A stretch of DNA of 64,000 nucleotides from an uncultured Anaeromyxobacter sp. (GCA_903874275.1 CAIQRS010000142.1:29497-93496), one strand, 5' to 3'. Numbered from the stretch's first letter, positions 8,719-17,804 are shown. Translations and numbers: made by a program. The notes: generated by a model not told the origin, from the sequence alone.

Positions 8719-10110
8719 CTACCCCACCGCGGGCGGGTGGAGGCAGAGGGCCTCGTTCAGCGCCGCCACCGCCCGCTTGTAGTCCTCCCGGCCGATGACG
8801 AACTGGATGCTGGTCTGGCGCAGCGACTGGGACACCGCGTTCACGTTGATGCGCTGCTCGGCGAGGGCCTGGGTGGCGCGGGCCAGCACGCCGGGGAAGG
8901 CGATGTTGGTGCCGATGGCGCAGACCATGGCCGAGGGGACCACCGTCACCGTCTCGTAGGCGTTCTCGAGCTCCTCGATGAAGGACGGGGTGACCGACTT
9001 GTCCCAGACCACCTGGGTGATCGAGTTCGCGTTGGTGGCCTTGAGGATGTACGAGACGCCGTGGCGGGCGAAGACCTCCATCACCCGCGCGTCGAAGCCG
9101 ACGGTGCCCACCATCGACGGGTCGTGGATCTCGATGGCGGTGACCTTGGGCGAGCCGGCGATGACCTCGATGCGGGCCTTCGTCCCCACGTACTCCTTGG
9201 TGATGAGCGTGCCGGGGTGGTCGGGCTCGAAGGTGTTCTTGAGCCGCAGCGGGATGGCGGCGAGTTCCATGGGCTTGGCGGCCTTGGGATGGATGGCCTC
9301 CATCCCCACGTCGGCCAGCTGATCGGCCACGTCGTAGTTGGTCATCCCGACCAGCACGGTGTTCTTCGCCCCCACGATCTCCGGGTCGGCCGAGGAGAGG
9401 TGGAACTCCTTGTGGATGATGGCCTCCGCGGGCCTGAGCTCGACCGCCACCTTGCTGAAGGTCACCTCGGAGTAGCCGCGGTCGAACTCCCGCATGATGC
9501 CCTCGATGCCCTTGGTGTAGCCGGTGACCACCACGACCTGCCCGGCCACGTCCACGCCCTGGAACGACTTGTGGATGCGCTGGTCGATGGTGAGGGCCTC
9601 GTCGTCGTCGAAGCCGGAGAGGTCGAGGAGCTGGGCCTTCACGCCCCTGGCCTTCAGGATGGCCACGCTGTTGAACGCGCTGTGGGCCTCGCCGATGGCG
9701 GCCAGCATCTCCCGGGCTGCGAGGAGGACGTTGTCGCGGCGCAGGTAACCGCTCGCCAGCACGTGGCGCATCGAGTCCAGGTAGGCGCGCAGCTCCCTCA
9801 TGCGCCTGTCGAGGAAGTCGTCGGCCGCCTTCACGTCGAGCCCGATGGCGGCGAAGCCGGCGTTGGTCGCCTTGAGCTTTCCGAGCAGGGCCTCGAGGGC
9901 GCCGTGGTAGTCGTCGCCCGAGGCGAACTTGGCGTAGATGCCCGGAGCGCCGCTCTTCTTGTTCTCGAGCAGCTCGTTGGTCACGCCGGCGTAGGCGGAG
10001 ACGATGTAGACCCGGCCGTACACCTGCTTGGGGTCGCGCAGCATGATGTTCGCGAGGACGTCGTCGAACTTCGACATCGACGTCCCGCCGATCTTCTCTA
10101 CGGTGATCAT
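8719..10110 (-). CDS. Aspartokinase (ectoine-type, Ask_Ect-like)
   Basis: Aspartokinase phosphorylates aspartate, the entry to lysine, threonine, methionine and, in some bacteria, ectoine. The 463-residue protein has the KIGGTS motif near the N terminus, a kinase domain and two C-terminal ACT-type regulatory segments (RIEVIAGSPKVTAIEI and VCAIGTNIAFPGVLARATQALAEQRINVNAV). The N terminus TVEKIGGTSMSKFDDVL and blocks such as REMLAAIGEAHSAFNS and AIIHKEFHLSSADP resemble, from memory, the specialised aspartokinase found in ectoine clusters more than LysC. No ectABC genes are present here. It follows lipB by 39 bases, so it may be the last gene of that operon, and it converges on hutH. Homoserine dehydrogenase is encoded separately at 25.9 kb. 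Confidence 0.92.
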   Translation of the reverse strand: MITVEKIGGTSMSKFDDVLANIMLRDPKQVYGRVYIVSAYAGVTNELLENKKSGAPGIYAKFASGDDYHGALEALLGKLKATNAGFAAIGLDVKAADDFLDRRMRELRAYLDSMRHVLASGYLRRDNVLLAAREMLAAIGEAHSAFNSVAILKARGVKAQLLDLSGFDDDEALTIDQRIHKSFQGVDVAGQVVVVTGYTKGIEGIMREFDRGYSEVTFSKVAVELRPAEAIIHKEFHLSSADPEIVGAKNTVLVGMTNYDVADQLADVGMEAIHPKAAKPMELAAIPLRLKNTFEPDHPGTLITKEYVGTKARIEVIAGSPKVTAIEIHDPSMVGTVGFDARVMEVFARHGVSYILKATNANSITQVVWDKSVTPSFIEELENAYETVTVVPSAMVCAIGTNIAFPGVLARATQALAEQRINVNAVSQSLRQTSIQFVIGREDYKRAVAALNEALCLHPPAVG

Positions 10111-10149
10111 CTTCGGTCTTTCCGGTCGTTGGAGGAGCCGGAAAAGGAA

Positions 10150-11274
10150 TCACGAAGCGAGGTCGGGGGCAAGCACGACGCGCGGGTCGGCCCCGGCCCC
10201 GGCGAGCCGCACCGCCCTGCCCAACCCGGCCCAGGGGACCCGCGCGACCGCCTCGTCGGGCGTGAACCAACCCCACTCGCGGTGCTCGTCGGAGAGGCGC
10301 GGCGCGAAACCGTCGGGGAGGACCGCGGCGAAGGCGGTCTCCCTCCCGGTACGCATCCCCCCGCCGGCCCGGGCAGACTGGGAGGGGCCGAGGGCGAAGC
10401 CGTGCACGTAGCCGAGGGAGCGGACCGGCTGGTCGGCTCCGGTCTCCTCGCGCAGCTCGCGGCGCGCCGCCGTGGCCGGGTCCTCGCCGGGCTCGATGCA
10501 ACCGGTGACCTGCTGCCAGAAGCCTCCGCGCTCCTCCGAACGGCGCAGGAGCAGGACCTTCCCGTCCGCGCGGGTCGCCGTCACCGAGATGGTGTGGAGG
10601 TCGAAGTCGCCGTCCCGGCGCTCCCGTTCCAGGACCTCGCAGAGGTGGACGGCCAGCCTCTCCTCGACCTCGGCGAGCGTCGGCGCGGCCCGGCCGGCAC
10701 GCGCCAGCTCCGCCGCCAGCGTCGTCACCCCAAGTGACGGGTCTCCGATGCCGCAGGGAACGATGGCTCCGAAGTGGGCCAGGTCGGCGTGGGCGTTGAA
10801 GGCCAGTCCGTGCGTGGAGATCCAGCGGGAGAGGTGCACCCCGACGGCCCCCACCTTGCGGGGGCCGATCCAGGTCCCGCGGTGCTCCGGGTGGCGCTCC
10901 GCCTCGACCCCCCAGTCGGCGCAGGCCCGGATCATGGCCTCCTCCAGCGCGCCCACGAACTTCCGGACGTCCGGCTTGCCCGACAGGTCCACCACCGGGT
11001 AGGCCACCACCTGGCCGGGCCCGTGGTAGGTCACGTCCCCTCCCCGGTCGGTCTCGTGGATCTCGAAGCCCCGCGCGGCGAGCCATTCCGGCGAGGCCAC
11101 GACGTTGGCGGCTCCCGCCCCCCGACCCAGCGTGAGGACGGGCGGGTGCTCGAGCAGGAAGAGCCAGTCGGTGTCGGGGTCGCGGGCGCGCACCCGCTCC
11201 GAAGCGAGCCGCATGAGCTCCAGGCCGTCGGCGTACTCGACCCTCCCGAGCCGGTGCACCCGGAGCGTCCGCAC
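10150..11274 (-). CDS. lipB: LipB octanoyltransferase fused to a Nudix hydrolase
   Basis: One 374-residue frame holds two enzymes. Residues 1-210 are octanoyl-[acyl carrier protein]:protein transferase: RGGDVTYHGPGQ, RKVGAVGVHLSRWISTHGLAFN (catalytic Lys, about 140) and IVPCGIGDPS (catalytic Cys, about 174). Residues 225-374 are a Nudix domain with a perfect box GCIEPGEDPATAARRELREETGA (GX5EX7REUXEEXGU). LipB is normally about 210-230 residues and stands alone. LipB loads the octanoyl group that LipA converts to lipoyl on E2. The gene lies 10 bases after lpd in the same operon. The Nudix substrate is unknown. Confidence 0.95.
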   Translation of the reverse strand: MRTLRVHRLGRVEYADGLELMRLASERVRARDPDTDWLFLLEHPPVLTLGRGAGAANVVASPEWLAARGFEIHETDRGGDVTYHGPGQVVAYPVVDLSGKPDVRKFVGALEEAMIRACADWGVEAERHPEHRGTWIGPRKVGAVGVHLSRWISTHGLAFNAHADLAHFGAIVPCGIGDPSLGVTTLAAELARAGRAAPTLAEVEERLAVHLCEVLERERRDGDFDLHTISVTATRADGKVLLLRRSEERGGFWQQVTGCIEPGEDPATAARRELREETGADQPVRSLGYVHGFALGPSQSARAGGGMRTGRETAFAAVLPDGFAPRLSDEHREWGWFTPDEAVARVPWAGLGRAVRLAGAGADPRVVLAPDLAS

Positions 11275-11284
11275 GCGCGCCCCT

Positions 11285-12730
11285 CTATCCCTTCGCGGCC
11301 GGCTCCGCCTTCTCCCGGCGGGGGCGCTCCGGCCGGTTGATGGCGTGGATGGCCTCCCCCAGCGCCGCCTTCGACGCCTCCATGAAGGCCTCGGCCAGCG
11401 TCGGGTGGGCGTGGATGGTGAGCGCGACGTCCTCGACGTAGGCCCCCATCTCGAGCGCCAGCGTGGCCTCGGCGATGAGGTCGGAGGCCTCCGGACCGAC
11501 CATGGTCACCCCGAGCAGGAGCTTCGAGTCGCGGTCGCCGATCACCTTCACGAACCCCTCGGTGTGGTCGATGGCGATGGCGCGCCCCAGCGCCGCGAAG
11601 GCGAACTTTCCGACGATGGGGTCGAGCCCCTTGGCGCGGGCCTGCTCCTCGGAGAGGCCGGTGGTGGCCACCTCCGGGTCGGTGAAGATGGCGCCGGGCA
11701 TGGCCACCCAGTCGCGCGCCGACTTGTGGCCGGCCACGACCTCGGCGGCGATCTCGCCCTCCTTCGAGGCCTTGTGGGCCAGGAACGGGGGGCCGACCAC
11801 GTCGCCGATGGCGAAGATCGCGGGATTCGAGCTGCGGAGCTGGTCGTCCACCTGCACGTAGCCCCTGGCGTCGAGCTTCACCCCCGCCGTCTCGAGTCCG
11901 AGCCCCTCCGTGTTGGGGCGGAAGCCCACCGCCACGAGCACCTTGTCGGCCGGGATGGCCTGCTCCTTCCCCTCCACCTCGATGCGCACCGAGAGCGCGC
12001 CCCCGGCGGCGTCGAGCCCCTTCGCCTTGGCGTTCAGGTGGACGTCCACGCCCCGCTGCCGCAACCCCTTCTGGACGATGCGCACCGCCTCAGGGTCAAC
12101 GCCGGTGAGGAGCGCAGGCAGCGCCTCCACCACGGTGACCTTCGACCCCAGCTTGGCGTAGACCGTGCCCAGCTCGAGCCCGATCACCCCGCCCCCGATG
12201 ACGACGAGCCGCGCCGGAACCTCCGGCAGGTCGAGCGCCTCGCGCGCCGTCCAGACGTCCTTGCCGTAGGCGAACCCGGGGATGGCGATGGGGCGCGCGC
12301 CGGTGGCCAGGATGAAGGCCCCGGCCTCGACGCGGGTCTTCTCGCCGCCGGCCTCGACCTCCACCGCGTTCGGCCCGACGAAGGTGGCCTTGCCCTTCAG
12401 CACCTCCACGCCGTTGCCCTTCTCGAGCGCGCCGACCCCGCCGACGAGCTTCTTCACCACGCCCTCCTTGAAGGCGCGGAGCTTCGCCACGTCCACCTTG
12501 GGCTCGGAGACCAGGATCCCGCGCTCGGCCGCGCCGCGGATCTCGTCCACCAGGTTGCCCACGGCGATGAAGGCCTTGGAGGGGATGCACCCCCAGTTCA
12601 GGCAGACGCCGCCCAGCGACTCCTTCTCCACGAGCGCCGTCCTCTTGCCCAGCTGGGCGAGCCGGATGGCCGCCACGTATCCGCCGGGTCCGGCCCCGAT
12701 CACCACCGCGTCGAAGGTCTTGGTCGTCAT
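11285..12730 (-). CDS. lpd: Dihydrolipoyl dehydrogenase (E3)
   Basis: E3 re-oxidises dihydrolipoyl groups on E2 and passes electrons to NAD+. The 481-residue flavoprotein has the FAD-binding VIGAGPGGYVAAIRLAQLG, the redox disulfide GGVCLNWGCIPSK (about residues 40-52), the NAD-binding VVIGGGVIGLELGTVYAKLG, the second FAD site AIGDVV and the C-terminal His-Glu pair in HAHPTLAEAF. The ATG overlaps the stop of the tcdA gene (ATGA). It has an Ala/Lys-rich C-terminal tail. Its place after E1 and E2 marks it as the E3 of this complex, and it may also serve other 2-oxoacid dehydrogenases. Confidence 0.97.
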   Translation of the reverse strand: MTTKTFDAVVIGAGPGGYVAAIRLAQLGKRTALVEKESLGGVCLNWGCIPSKAFIAVGNLVDEIRGAAERGILVSEPKVDVAKLRAFKEGVVKKLVGGVGALEKGNGVEVLKGKATFVGPNAVEVEAGGEKTRVEAGAFILATGARPIAIPGFAYGKDVWTAREALDLPEVPARLVVIGGGVIGLELGTVYAKLGSKVTVVEALPALLTGVDPEAVRIVQKGLRQRGVDVHLNAKAKGLDAAGGALSVRIEVEGKEQAIPADKVLVAVGFRPNTEGLGLETAGVKLDARGYVQVDDQLRSSNPAIFAIGDVVGPPFLAHKASKEGEIAAEVVAGHKSARDWVAMPGAIFTDPEVATTGLSEEQARAKGLDPIVGKFAFAALGRAIAIDHTEGFVKVIGDRDSKLLLGVTMVGPEASDLIAEATLALEMGAYVEDVALTIHAHPTLAEAFMEASKAALGEAIHAINRPERPRREKAEPAAKG

Positions 12731-13602
12731 CCGTCTCTCCTGGTTCCCCTGGATATACCGCGCTTTTGCCGCCTCGCCCGCTCCGCGTCCGTCAGGACCC
12801 GGGGGGTTCGCGGGGCCACCCCGCCCAGGTCCTGCACGACCACGGCGGCCGCCACCAGGCCGAAGACTCCGGTCACGAAGGCCACGCTCCCGTAGCATTT
12901 TGGATCGCGCCGGCGCTGCCCGTCCGGACGGGCTCGGGTCCCGGGGATGCCCTCCTCGTCCCCCGGGAGGGACAGGGTTTCCCGCGCCTCCTCGACCGAC
13001 CAGACCGCCTTCACCCCGAGCGGGGCGGTGGCGGAGATGGCGTGGCGCCTGCGCAGGTACTTGCGAACGTCCTTGGCCAGCTGATCGGTGTGGGTCTCGG
13101 ACAGGTCGGTGACCTGGACCGCGGTGGGGTCTATCCGCCGCGCCGCCCCGAGGGCCGTGACCACCGGGATGCCCAGGTCGAGGCAGCGGGCGATGACGTG
13201 CAGCTTCGCCACCACGGTATCCATGGCGTCCACGACGTAGGACGTCCCGGCTGGCACGAGCCGGTCGGCCGTCTCCGGCCCGTAGGGCACGCACTCCGGG
13301 TCGAACCGGGCGGTGGGGGCGACCCGGGAGAGCCGCTCGGCGAGCACCTCCGCCTTGAATCGCCCGAACTCCCCGTCGAGGGCGTGGAGCTGACGGTTGG
13401 CGTTGGTCTCGTCCACCCGCTCCCCGTCCACCAGCGTGAGCCTCCCCACCCCGGCGCGGGCCAGCGCCTCGGCGCTGAAGGAGCCCACTCCGCCGAGCCC
13501 CAGGACGATCACGTGGGCCTCCCCGAGCCGGGCCACCGCCTCGAGTCCGAGGAGGCGCGCGTTCCGGTCGGCGCGGGGGGAGATCTTGCGGCTCGTGGTC
13601 AA
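12727..13602 (-). CDS. tcdA: TcdA-type tRNA threonylcarbamoyladenosine dehydratase (ThiF/E1-like)
   Basis: A 291-residue E1-like enzyme that adenylates its substrate. TcdA (CsdL/YgdL) cyclises the t6A37 base of tRNA. The nucleotide-binding motif VIVLGLGGVGSFSAEALARAGVG and the DxxxxxNxxRQ motif (GERVDETNANRQ) are intact. Later PxxxD-type and GSVAFVTGVFGL segments, including a C-terminal hydrophobic helix, fit the YgdL family. It is embedded between TatD and lpd with 3- and overlapping-base junctions, so it is co-transcribed with the dehydrogenase genes though its role is in tRNA modification. Confidence 0.9.
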   Translation of the reverse strand: MTTSRKISPRADRNARLLGLEAVARLGEAHVIVLGLGGVGSFSAEALARAGVGRLTLVDGERVDETNANRQLHALDGEFGRFKAEVLAERLSRVAPTARFDPECVPYGPETADRLVPAGTSYVVDAMDTVVAKLHVIARCLDLGIPVVTALGAARRIDPTAVQVTDLSETHTDQLAKDVRKYLRRRHAISATAPLGVKAVWSVEEARETLSLPGDEEGIPGTRARPDGQRRRDPKCYGSVAFVTGVFGLVAAAVVVQDLGGVAPRTPRVLTDAERARRQKRGISRGTRRDG

Positions 13603-13605
13603 GAA

Positions 13606-14391
13606 TCAGGTGGGGGTGAGGCGCAGGAGGCGTCGCGCGTTTTCGGTGGTGAGTCGGTCGAGCTCGGCGGGGGTGGCGCCCCGGGCGAGGGCCACGGCGC
13701 CGAGCACGAGCGGCAGGTGGGCCGGCTCGTTCCTCGTCCCGCGGTGCGGGTGGGGGCTCTGGTCGGGGGCGTCGGTCTCCACGAGCAGCCGGTCCGGCGC
13801 GACCGCCCGGGCGGCGGCCAGCGGCTTGCGCGCCCCCTCGTAGGTGACCGGCCCGGCGAAGGAGAAGTGGAGCCCCAGCGCCGCGAGGGGGGGGACCTGC
13901 TCGGCGCTCCCGGAGAAGCTGTGCAGGACCCCACCGGCGGGCAGGCCGTCCCGCGCGAGCTCCTCGAGCATGGCGTCGTGGGCCCGCAGCGAGTGGAGCA
14001 GGACCGGGAGCCCCAGCCTGCCGGCGATGGCGAGGTGCCCGCGGAGGACCGCCCGCTGCCGGTCGAGCGGAGCGCCGGCCTCGACGCTCGGGCCGTCGAG
14101 TCCGCACTCCCCGACCGCCACGGCCCCTCCCCGGGCGAGGAGCGATTCCAGGTCGGCCAGGTGGCGATCGTCGCTGGCCGGTGCCATCCCGGGCAAGGCC
14201 TGCGGGTGGATGCCCAGGGCCACGTGAACGCCCGGGTGGCTGGCGCCGAAGGTGAGGAGCCCAGCCCAGCCGGAGGGCTCCACTGCCGGGATCACCACGT
14301 CGGTGACCCCCACGGCCCGGGCCCGCGCCAGGGCCTGCTCCCGGTCCCCGTCGAAGGCGGGGGAGTCGAGGTGGCAATGGGTGTCGATCAC
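13606..14391 (-). CDS. TatD-family metal-dependent hydrolase (DNase-like)
   Basis: The 261-residue amidohydrolase-fold protein begins with the metal-binding MIDTHCHLD. Other visible ligands are Glu in VGECGLD, His in LPVLLHSLRAHD, His in GVLHSFSGS and the late Asp in LLVETDAPDQSPHP. TatD proteins are 3'-5' exonucleases or DNases involved in DNA repair and quality control. The gene lies 3 bases after E2 and 3 bases before tcdA, so it is translated in step with them. The exact substrate cannot be read from sequence. Confidence 0.93.
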   Translation of the reverse strand: MIDTHCHLDSPAFDGDREQALARARAVGVTDVVIPAVEPSGWAGLLTFGASHPGVHVALGIHPQALPGMAPASDDRHLADLESLLARGGAVAVGECGLDGPSVEAGAPLDRQRAVLRGHLAIAGRLGLPVLLHSLRAHDAMLEELARDGLPAGGVLHSFSGSAEQVPPLAALGLHFSFAGPVTYEGARKPLAAARAVAPDRLLVETDAPDQSPHPHRGTRNEPAHLPLVLGAVALARGATPAELDRLTTENARRLLRLTPT

Positions 14392-14394
14392 CCG

Positions 14395-15603
14395 CTACAC
14401 CGTGTGCAGGAAGAGCAGGGCCGGGTTCTCGAGGTGACGGATGACCTCGTAGGTGAACGCGGCCGCCTCGGTTCCGTCCACCACCCGGTGGTCGCTGGTG
14501 AGCGAGACGTACATCACGTCCCGGATGACCACCTGCCCGTCGCGCGCCACCGGCGTGGGGCGGATGCGGTGTATCCCCAGGATGGCCACCTCGGGGAAGT
14601 TGATCACCGGGGTCGCGAACATGCCTCCCAGCGCCCCCAGGCTCGTCACCGTGAAGGTGGAGTTGCCCACGTCCTCCGGGCGCAGCTTGCCGGCCCGGCT
14701 GTCGGCGCCCAGGCGGGCGATCTCCCGGGCCAGGTCCACGATGGAGCGCTGGTCGGCGCGCCGGACCACCGGAACGGTGAGCCCCTGGTCGGTGGCCGCG
14801 GCGATGCCCAGGTCGTACCAGTGCTTGCGGTGGATCTCCCCGCGTGCCTCGTCGAAGGAGGCGTTGAGCTGCGGGAACTTGCGGAGCGCCGCCACCGCCG
14901 CCTTGAGCACGAAGGGGAGGAAGGTGATCTTCACCCCCTCGGCCTCCGCGCCCTTCGCCATCCGGTCCTTCAGCACCACCAGGTCGGTGGCGTCCACCTG
15001 CTCGACGAAGGTGAAGTGGGCGGCGGTGCGCGTCGACTGCGCCATCTTCTCGGCGATGCGGCGGCGCAGGCCGCGGACCGGGACGACCTCGACGGTCCCC
15101 GGCAGGGCGGAGGGAGCCGCGCCGGACGCGGCGGACCCGCCCGCGCCCGCGCTCCCCCGCACGTCCTCCTTGGTGACCCGGCCCGACGGGCCGGTGGGGG
15201 CGACCTTCTGGATGTCCACCCCGAGCTCGCGGGCGAGCGCACGGACGGCCGGCGCGGCCAGCGCCCTCCCCGCCGCCCCCGGAGCCGGACGGGCCTCCAC
15301 GACAGGCGGGACGGGCGCGGCCGGAGCGGCCGCCGCCACGACGGCGGGAGCCTGCACGGAGCCCCCCTCGAGCTCCATCTCGACGAGCGGGTGGTGCACC
15401 CTGGCCACCTCGCCTTCCTTCCAGTGCAGGCGGGTCACCCGGCCGCGCTTGGGCGACGGGATGGTCACGGTGGCCTTGTCGGTCATCACCTCGGCGAGCG
15501 GCTGGTCCTCCACCACGGAATCGCCGGGCTTCACGAACCACTTCAGGATCTCCGCCTCGACGACCCCTTCGCCGATGTCGGGCAGCAGGAACTGGTAGGC
15601 CAT
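14395..15603 (-). CDS. bkdB: Dihydrolipoyl acyltransferase E2 of a 2-oxoacid dehydrogenase
   Basis: E2 carries the swinging lipoyl arm and moves the acyl group to CoA. The 402-residue chain has one lipoyl domain (residues 1-78, lipoyl-Lys in MTDKATVTI), an Ala/Pro linker, a peripheral subunit-binding domain (APAVRALARELGVDIQKVAPTGPSGRVTKEDV) and the catalytic core ending with the active-site motif SDHRVVDGTEAAAF. The N terminus FLLPDIGEGVVEAEILKWFVKPGD resembles branched-chain E2. It is 19 bases after E1 beta. A pyruvate-specific role cannot be excluded. Confidence 0.95.
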   Translation of the reverse strand: MAYQFLLPDIGEGVVEAEILKWFVKPGDSVVEDQPLAEVMTDKATVTIPSPKRGRVTRLHWKEGEVARVHHPLVEMELEGGSVQAPAVVAAAAPAAPVPPVVEARPAPGAAGRALAAPAVRALARELGVDIQKVAPTGPSGRVTKEDVRGSAGAGGSAASGAAPSALPGTVEVVPVRGLRRRIAEKMAQSTRTAAHFTFVEQVDATDLVVLKDRMAKGAEAEGVKITFLPFVLKAAVAALRKFPQLNASFDEARGEIHRKHWYDLGIAAATDQGLTVPVVRRADQRSIVDLAREIARLGADSRAGKLRPEDVGNSTFTVTSLGALGGMFATPVINFPEVAILGIHRIRPTPVARDGQVVIRDVMYVSLTSDHRVVDGTEAAAFTYEVIRHLENPALLFLHTV

Positions 15604-15622
15604 GTTTCCTCTTCCGGTGCGG

Positions 15623-16597
15623 CTAGAACGCGACGACCTCGCGGATGGCCCTGAGGATGCGCGGTGCGCGAGGAAGGTACTCGTTCTCGAGCGTGTAGGG
15701 GAACGGCGTGTCGAATCCGGTGACCCGAGTCACCGGGGCCTCCAGGTGGAGGAAACAGCGCTCCTGGATGAGCGCCGCGATCTCGGCGCCGAAACCGCAA
15801 GTCCTGGGCGCCTCGTGGACGACGACCGCGCGGCCGGTCTTGCGGACCGATTCCTCGATGGCGTCGATGTCGAGCGGTTGGAGCGAGCGAAGATCGAGGA
15901 GCTCGGCGTCGATCCCCAGGGCCGCGCCCTCCTTCACCGCCTGGTCGGCCTCGTGCCACATGGCGCCCCAGGCGATCACCGTGACCTGCGTGCCCTCCCG
16001 GGTGACCCTGGCCTTGCCGATGGGCACCACCACCTCGCCCTCCGGGACCTCCCCCTTGGCAGCGCGGTACATCCTCTTCGGCTCGAAGAAGAGCACCGGG
16101 TCGGGGTCGCGGATGGCCGCGGTGAGGAGCCCCTTGGCGTCGTGCGGGTTCGCGGGCACGACCACCTTGAGGCCTGCGGTGTGGATGAAGTGGGCCTCCG
16201 GTGACTGGGAGTGATAGTGGCCGCCGCGGATCCCGCCGCCGTAGGGGGTGCGGATCACCATGGGGCAGGCGTACTGCCCCCCCGATCGGTACCGGTACTT
16301 GGCCACCTCGCTGAGGATCTGGTCCATGGCCGGGAAGATGAAGTCGGCGAACTGGATCTCCGGCACCGGCTTCAACCCGTAGAGCGCCATTCCCAGCGCA
16401 GTCCCGATGACGCCGCTCTCGGCCAGCGGCGTGTCGATGACCCGCTCCTTGCCGAACTCCTCCTGGAGCCCCTGGCTGGCGCGGAACACTCCGCCGAACT
16501 TCCCCACGTCCTCCCCCAGGACGACGACGCTGGGGTCGCGCCGCATCTCGAGCCGGAGGGCGTCGTTCACCGCCTGGATGATGTTCATCGTCGGCAT
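15623..16597 (-). CDS. bkdAB: 2-oxoacid dehydrogenase E1 beta subunit
   Basis: The 324-residue transketolase-type subunit completes the thiamine diphosphate site with E1 alpha. Family blocks seen are NIIQAVNDALRLEMRRDPSVVVLGEDVGKFGGVFR, DTPLAESGVIGTALGMALYG, PYGGGIRGGHYHSQSPEAHFIHTAGLKVVVP and VVVHEAPRTCGFGAEI. Length is typical. It starts 9 bases after E1 alpha ends. With E1 alpha it decarboxylates the 2-oxoacid and acylates the lipoyl arm. Branched-chain specificity is inferred from the E1 alpha partner. Confidence 0.95.
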   Translation of the reverse strand: MPTMNIIQAVNDALRLEMRRDPSVVVLGEDVGKFGGVFRASQGLQEEFGKERVIDTPLAESGVIGTALGMALYGLKPVPEIQFADFIFPAMDQILSEVAKYRYRSGGQYACPMVIRTPYGGGIRGGHYHSQSPEAHFIHTAGLKVVVPANPHDAKGLLTAAIRDPDPVLFFEPKRMYRAAKGEVPEGEVVVPIGKARVTREGTQVTVIAWGAMWHEADQAVKEGAALGIDAELLDLRSLQPLDIDAIEESVRKTGRAVVVHEAPRTCGFGAEIAALIQERCFLHLEAPVTRVTGFDTPFPYTLENEYLPRAPRILRAIREVVAF

Positions 16598-16606
16598 GTG
16601 ACCGCG

Positions 16607-17791
16607 CTACCGGGGGCTCGCGGTTCGGGGGTCGGCGGCGATGGCGGCGCGCAGCTCCGCGAGCTGCTCCCGCTGCTGCCAGAGCGGCTCGGCGTAGACG
16701 CCCGCGAAGAGGGTCTCGACGGGGGGCTTCGGGTCGAAGGCCTCGGCTTCCTCCACGGCGCGACGGACCTGGTCCTTGGCCTCGGCGCGGAACTTCTCCG
16801 TGTCCTTGGCGGCGACGAGCCGCTTCCATCCCAGGTATCGCCCCATCCGGAGGATGGGATCCCGGGCCCGCCAGGCCTCGACCTCCTCGGCGCTCCGGTA
16901 GGCGCGCGGGTCGTCGGAGGTGGAGTGCCCCTCGACCCGGTAGGTGACGCACTCGAGCAGCGTGGGGCCGAGGCCGGCGGCGCCCCGCTCCCTGGCCCGG
17001 AGGGTGGCGGCGTGGACGGCGAGCAGGTCGTTTCCGTCCACCCTCTCGCCGTGGATCCCGTAGGCGACCGCCTTCTGGGCGATGGTCTCGGAGGCGGTCT
17101 GCAGCTCGCGGGGGACGCTGATGGCCCAGCCGTTGTTGCGGCAGGCCATGACCACCGGGATCTTGTGCACGCCGGCGAAGTTGGCCCCGGTGTGGAAGTC
17201 GTTGGCGCTCGTGGCCCCCTCGCCGAACCAGGTGAGCGCCACCATGTCGTCACCGCGGATGCGGGCCGCCCAGGCGGCGCCGACAGCCTGGGGGACCTGC
17301 GTGGCGATGGGGGCGCTGATGGAGACGAAGCGGCCGGCGGCCCAGGCCTCGTGGCAGGGCATCTGGTGGCCGAGCATCCGGTCCCCGGCGTTGCCGAGGA
17401 GGTCGCAGACGAAGGTCGAGAGCGGCATCCCGCGGAAAAGGGCCCCGGCGTGCTCCCGGTAGGACGGGAAGAGCCAGTCCTGCTGCCGCATCCCGGCCAC
17501 GGTGCCGAGGACCGTCGCCTCCTCGCCGATGGCGCCGATGTAGAAGGCGATGCGCCCTTGCCGCTGCAGCTGGACCATGCGCTCGTCCACCTCGCGGGAG
17601 AGGAGCATCCAGCGGTAGAGCCCCACGGCCTCCTCGTCGGAGAGGGTCACCGCGGCCGGATCGGCCGAGCCGTCGTCGGCGATCACGGTCCGGAGCGGGA
17701 ACTCGCGCTCCCAGCGCCCCTCGCCCCCGCCGACGGCCGGAAGGTTCCCCTTGCGCATCCGCGCCTCCTCGATGTCGCGCACCCGTCGCAT
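16607..17791 (-). CDS. bkdAA: 2-oxoacid (probably branched-chain) dehydrogenase E1 alpha subunit
   Basis: The 394-residue subunit binds thiamine diphosphate and decarboxylates the 2-oxoacid. The diphosphate motif is TWFGEGATSANDFHTGANFAGVHKIPVVMACRNNGWAIS (GDG replaced by GEG, then NN). GRIAFYIGAIGEEATVLGT, LFPSYREHAGALFRG, ISAPIATQVPQAVGAA and YRVEGHSTSDDPRAYR strongly recall branched-chain E1 alpha rather than pyruvate E1 alpha. The gene follows lipA by 13 bases. The predicted complex would degrade Val, Leu and Ile skeletons and feed branched fatty acid primers, which matters in myxobacteria. Confidence 0.94.
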   Translation of the reverse strand: MRRVRDIEEARMRKGNLPAVGGGEGRWEREFPLRTVIADDGSADPAAVTLSDEEAVGLYRWMLLSREVDERMVQLQRQGRIAFYIGAIGEEATVLGTVAGMRQQDWLFPSYREHAGALFRGMPLSTFVCDLLGNAGDRMLGHQMPCHEAWAAGRFVSISAPIATQVPQAVGAAWAARIRGDDMVALTWFGEGATSANDFHTGANFAGVHKIPVVMACRNNGWAISVPRELQTASETIAQKAVAYGIHGERVDGNDLLAVHAATLRARERGAAGLGPTLLECVTYRVEGHSTSDDPRAYRSAEEVEAWRARDPILRMGRYLGWKRLVAAKDTEKFRAEAKDQVRRAVEEAEAFDPKPPVETLFAGVYAEPLWQQREQLAELRAAIAADPRTASPR

Positions 17792-17804
17792 CAGGAACCC
17801 TCCC

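Noticed and set aside
12731-15541. 1418-residue minus-strand ORF joined to lpd
   Set aside because: The upstream 900-odd residues are out-of-frame shadows of tcdA, tatD and E2; lpd starts at 12730.
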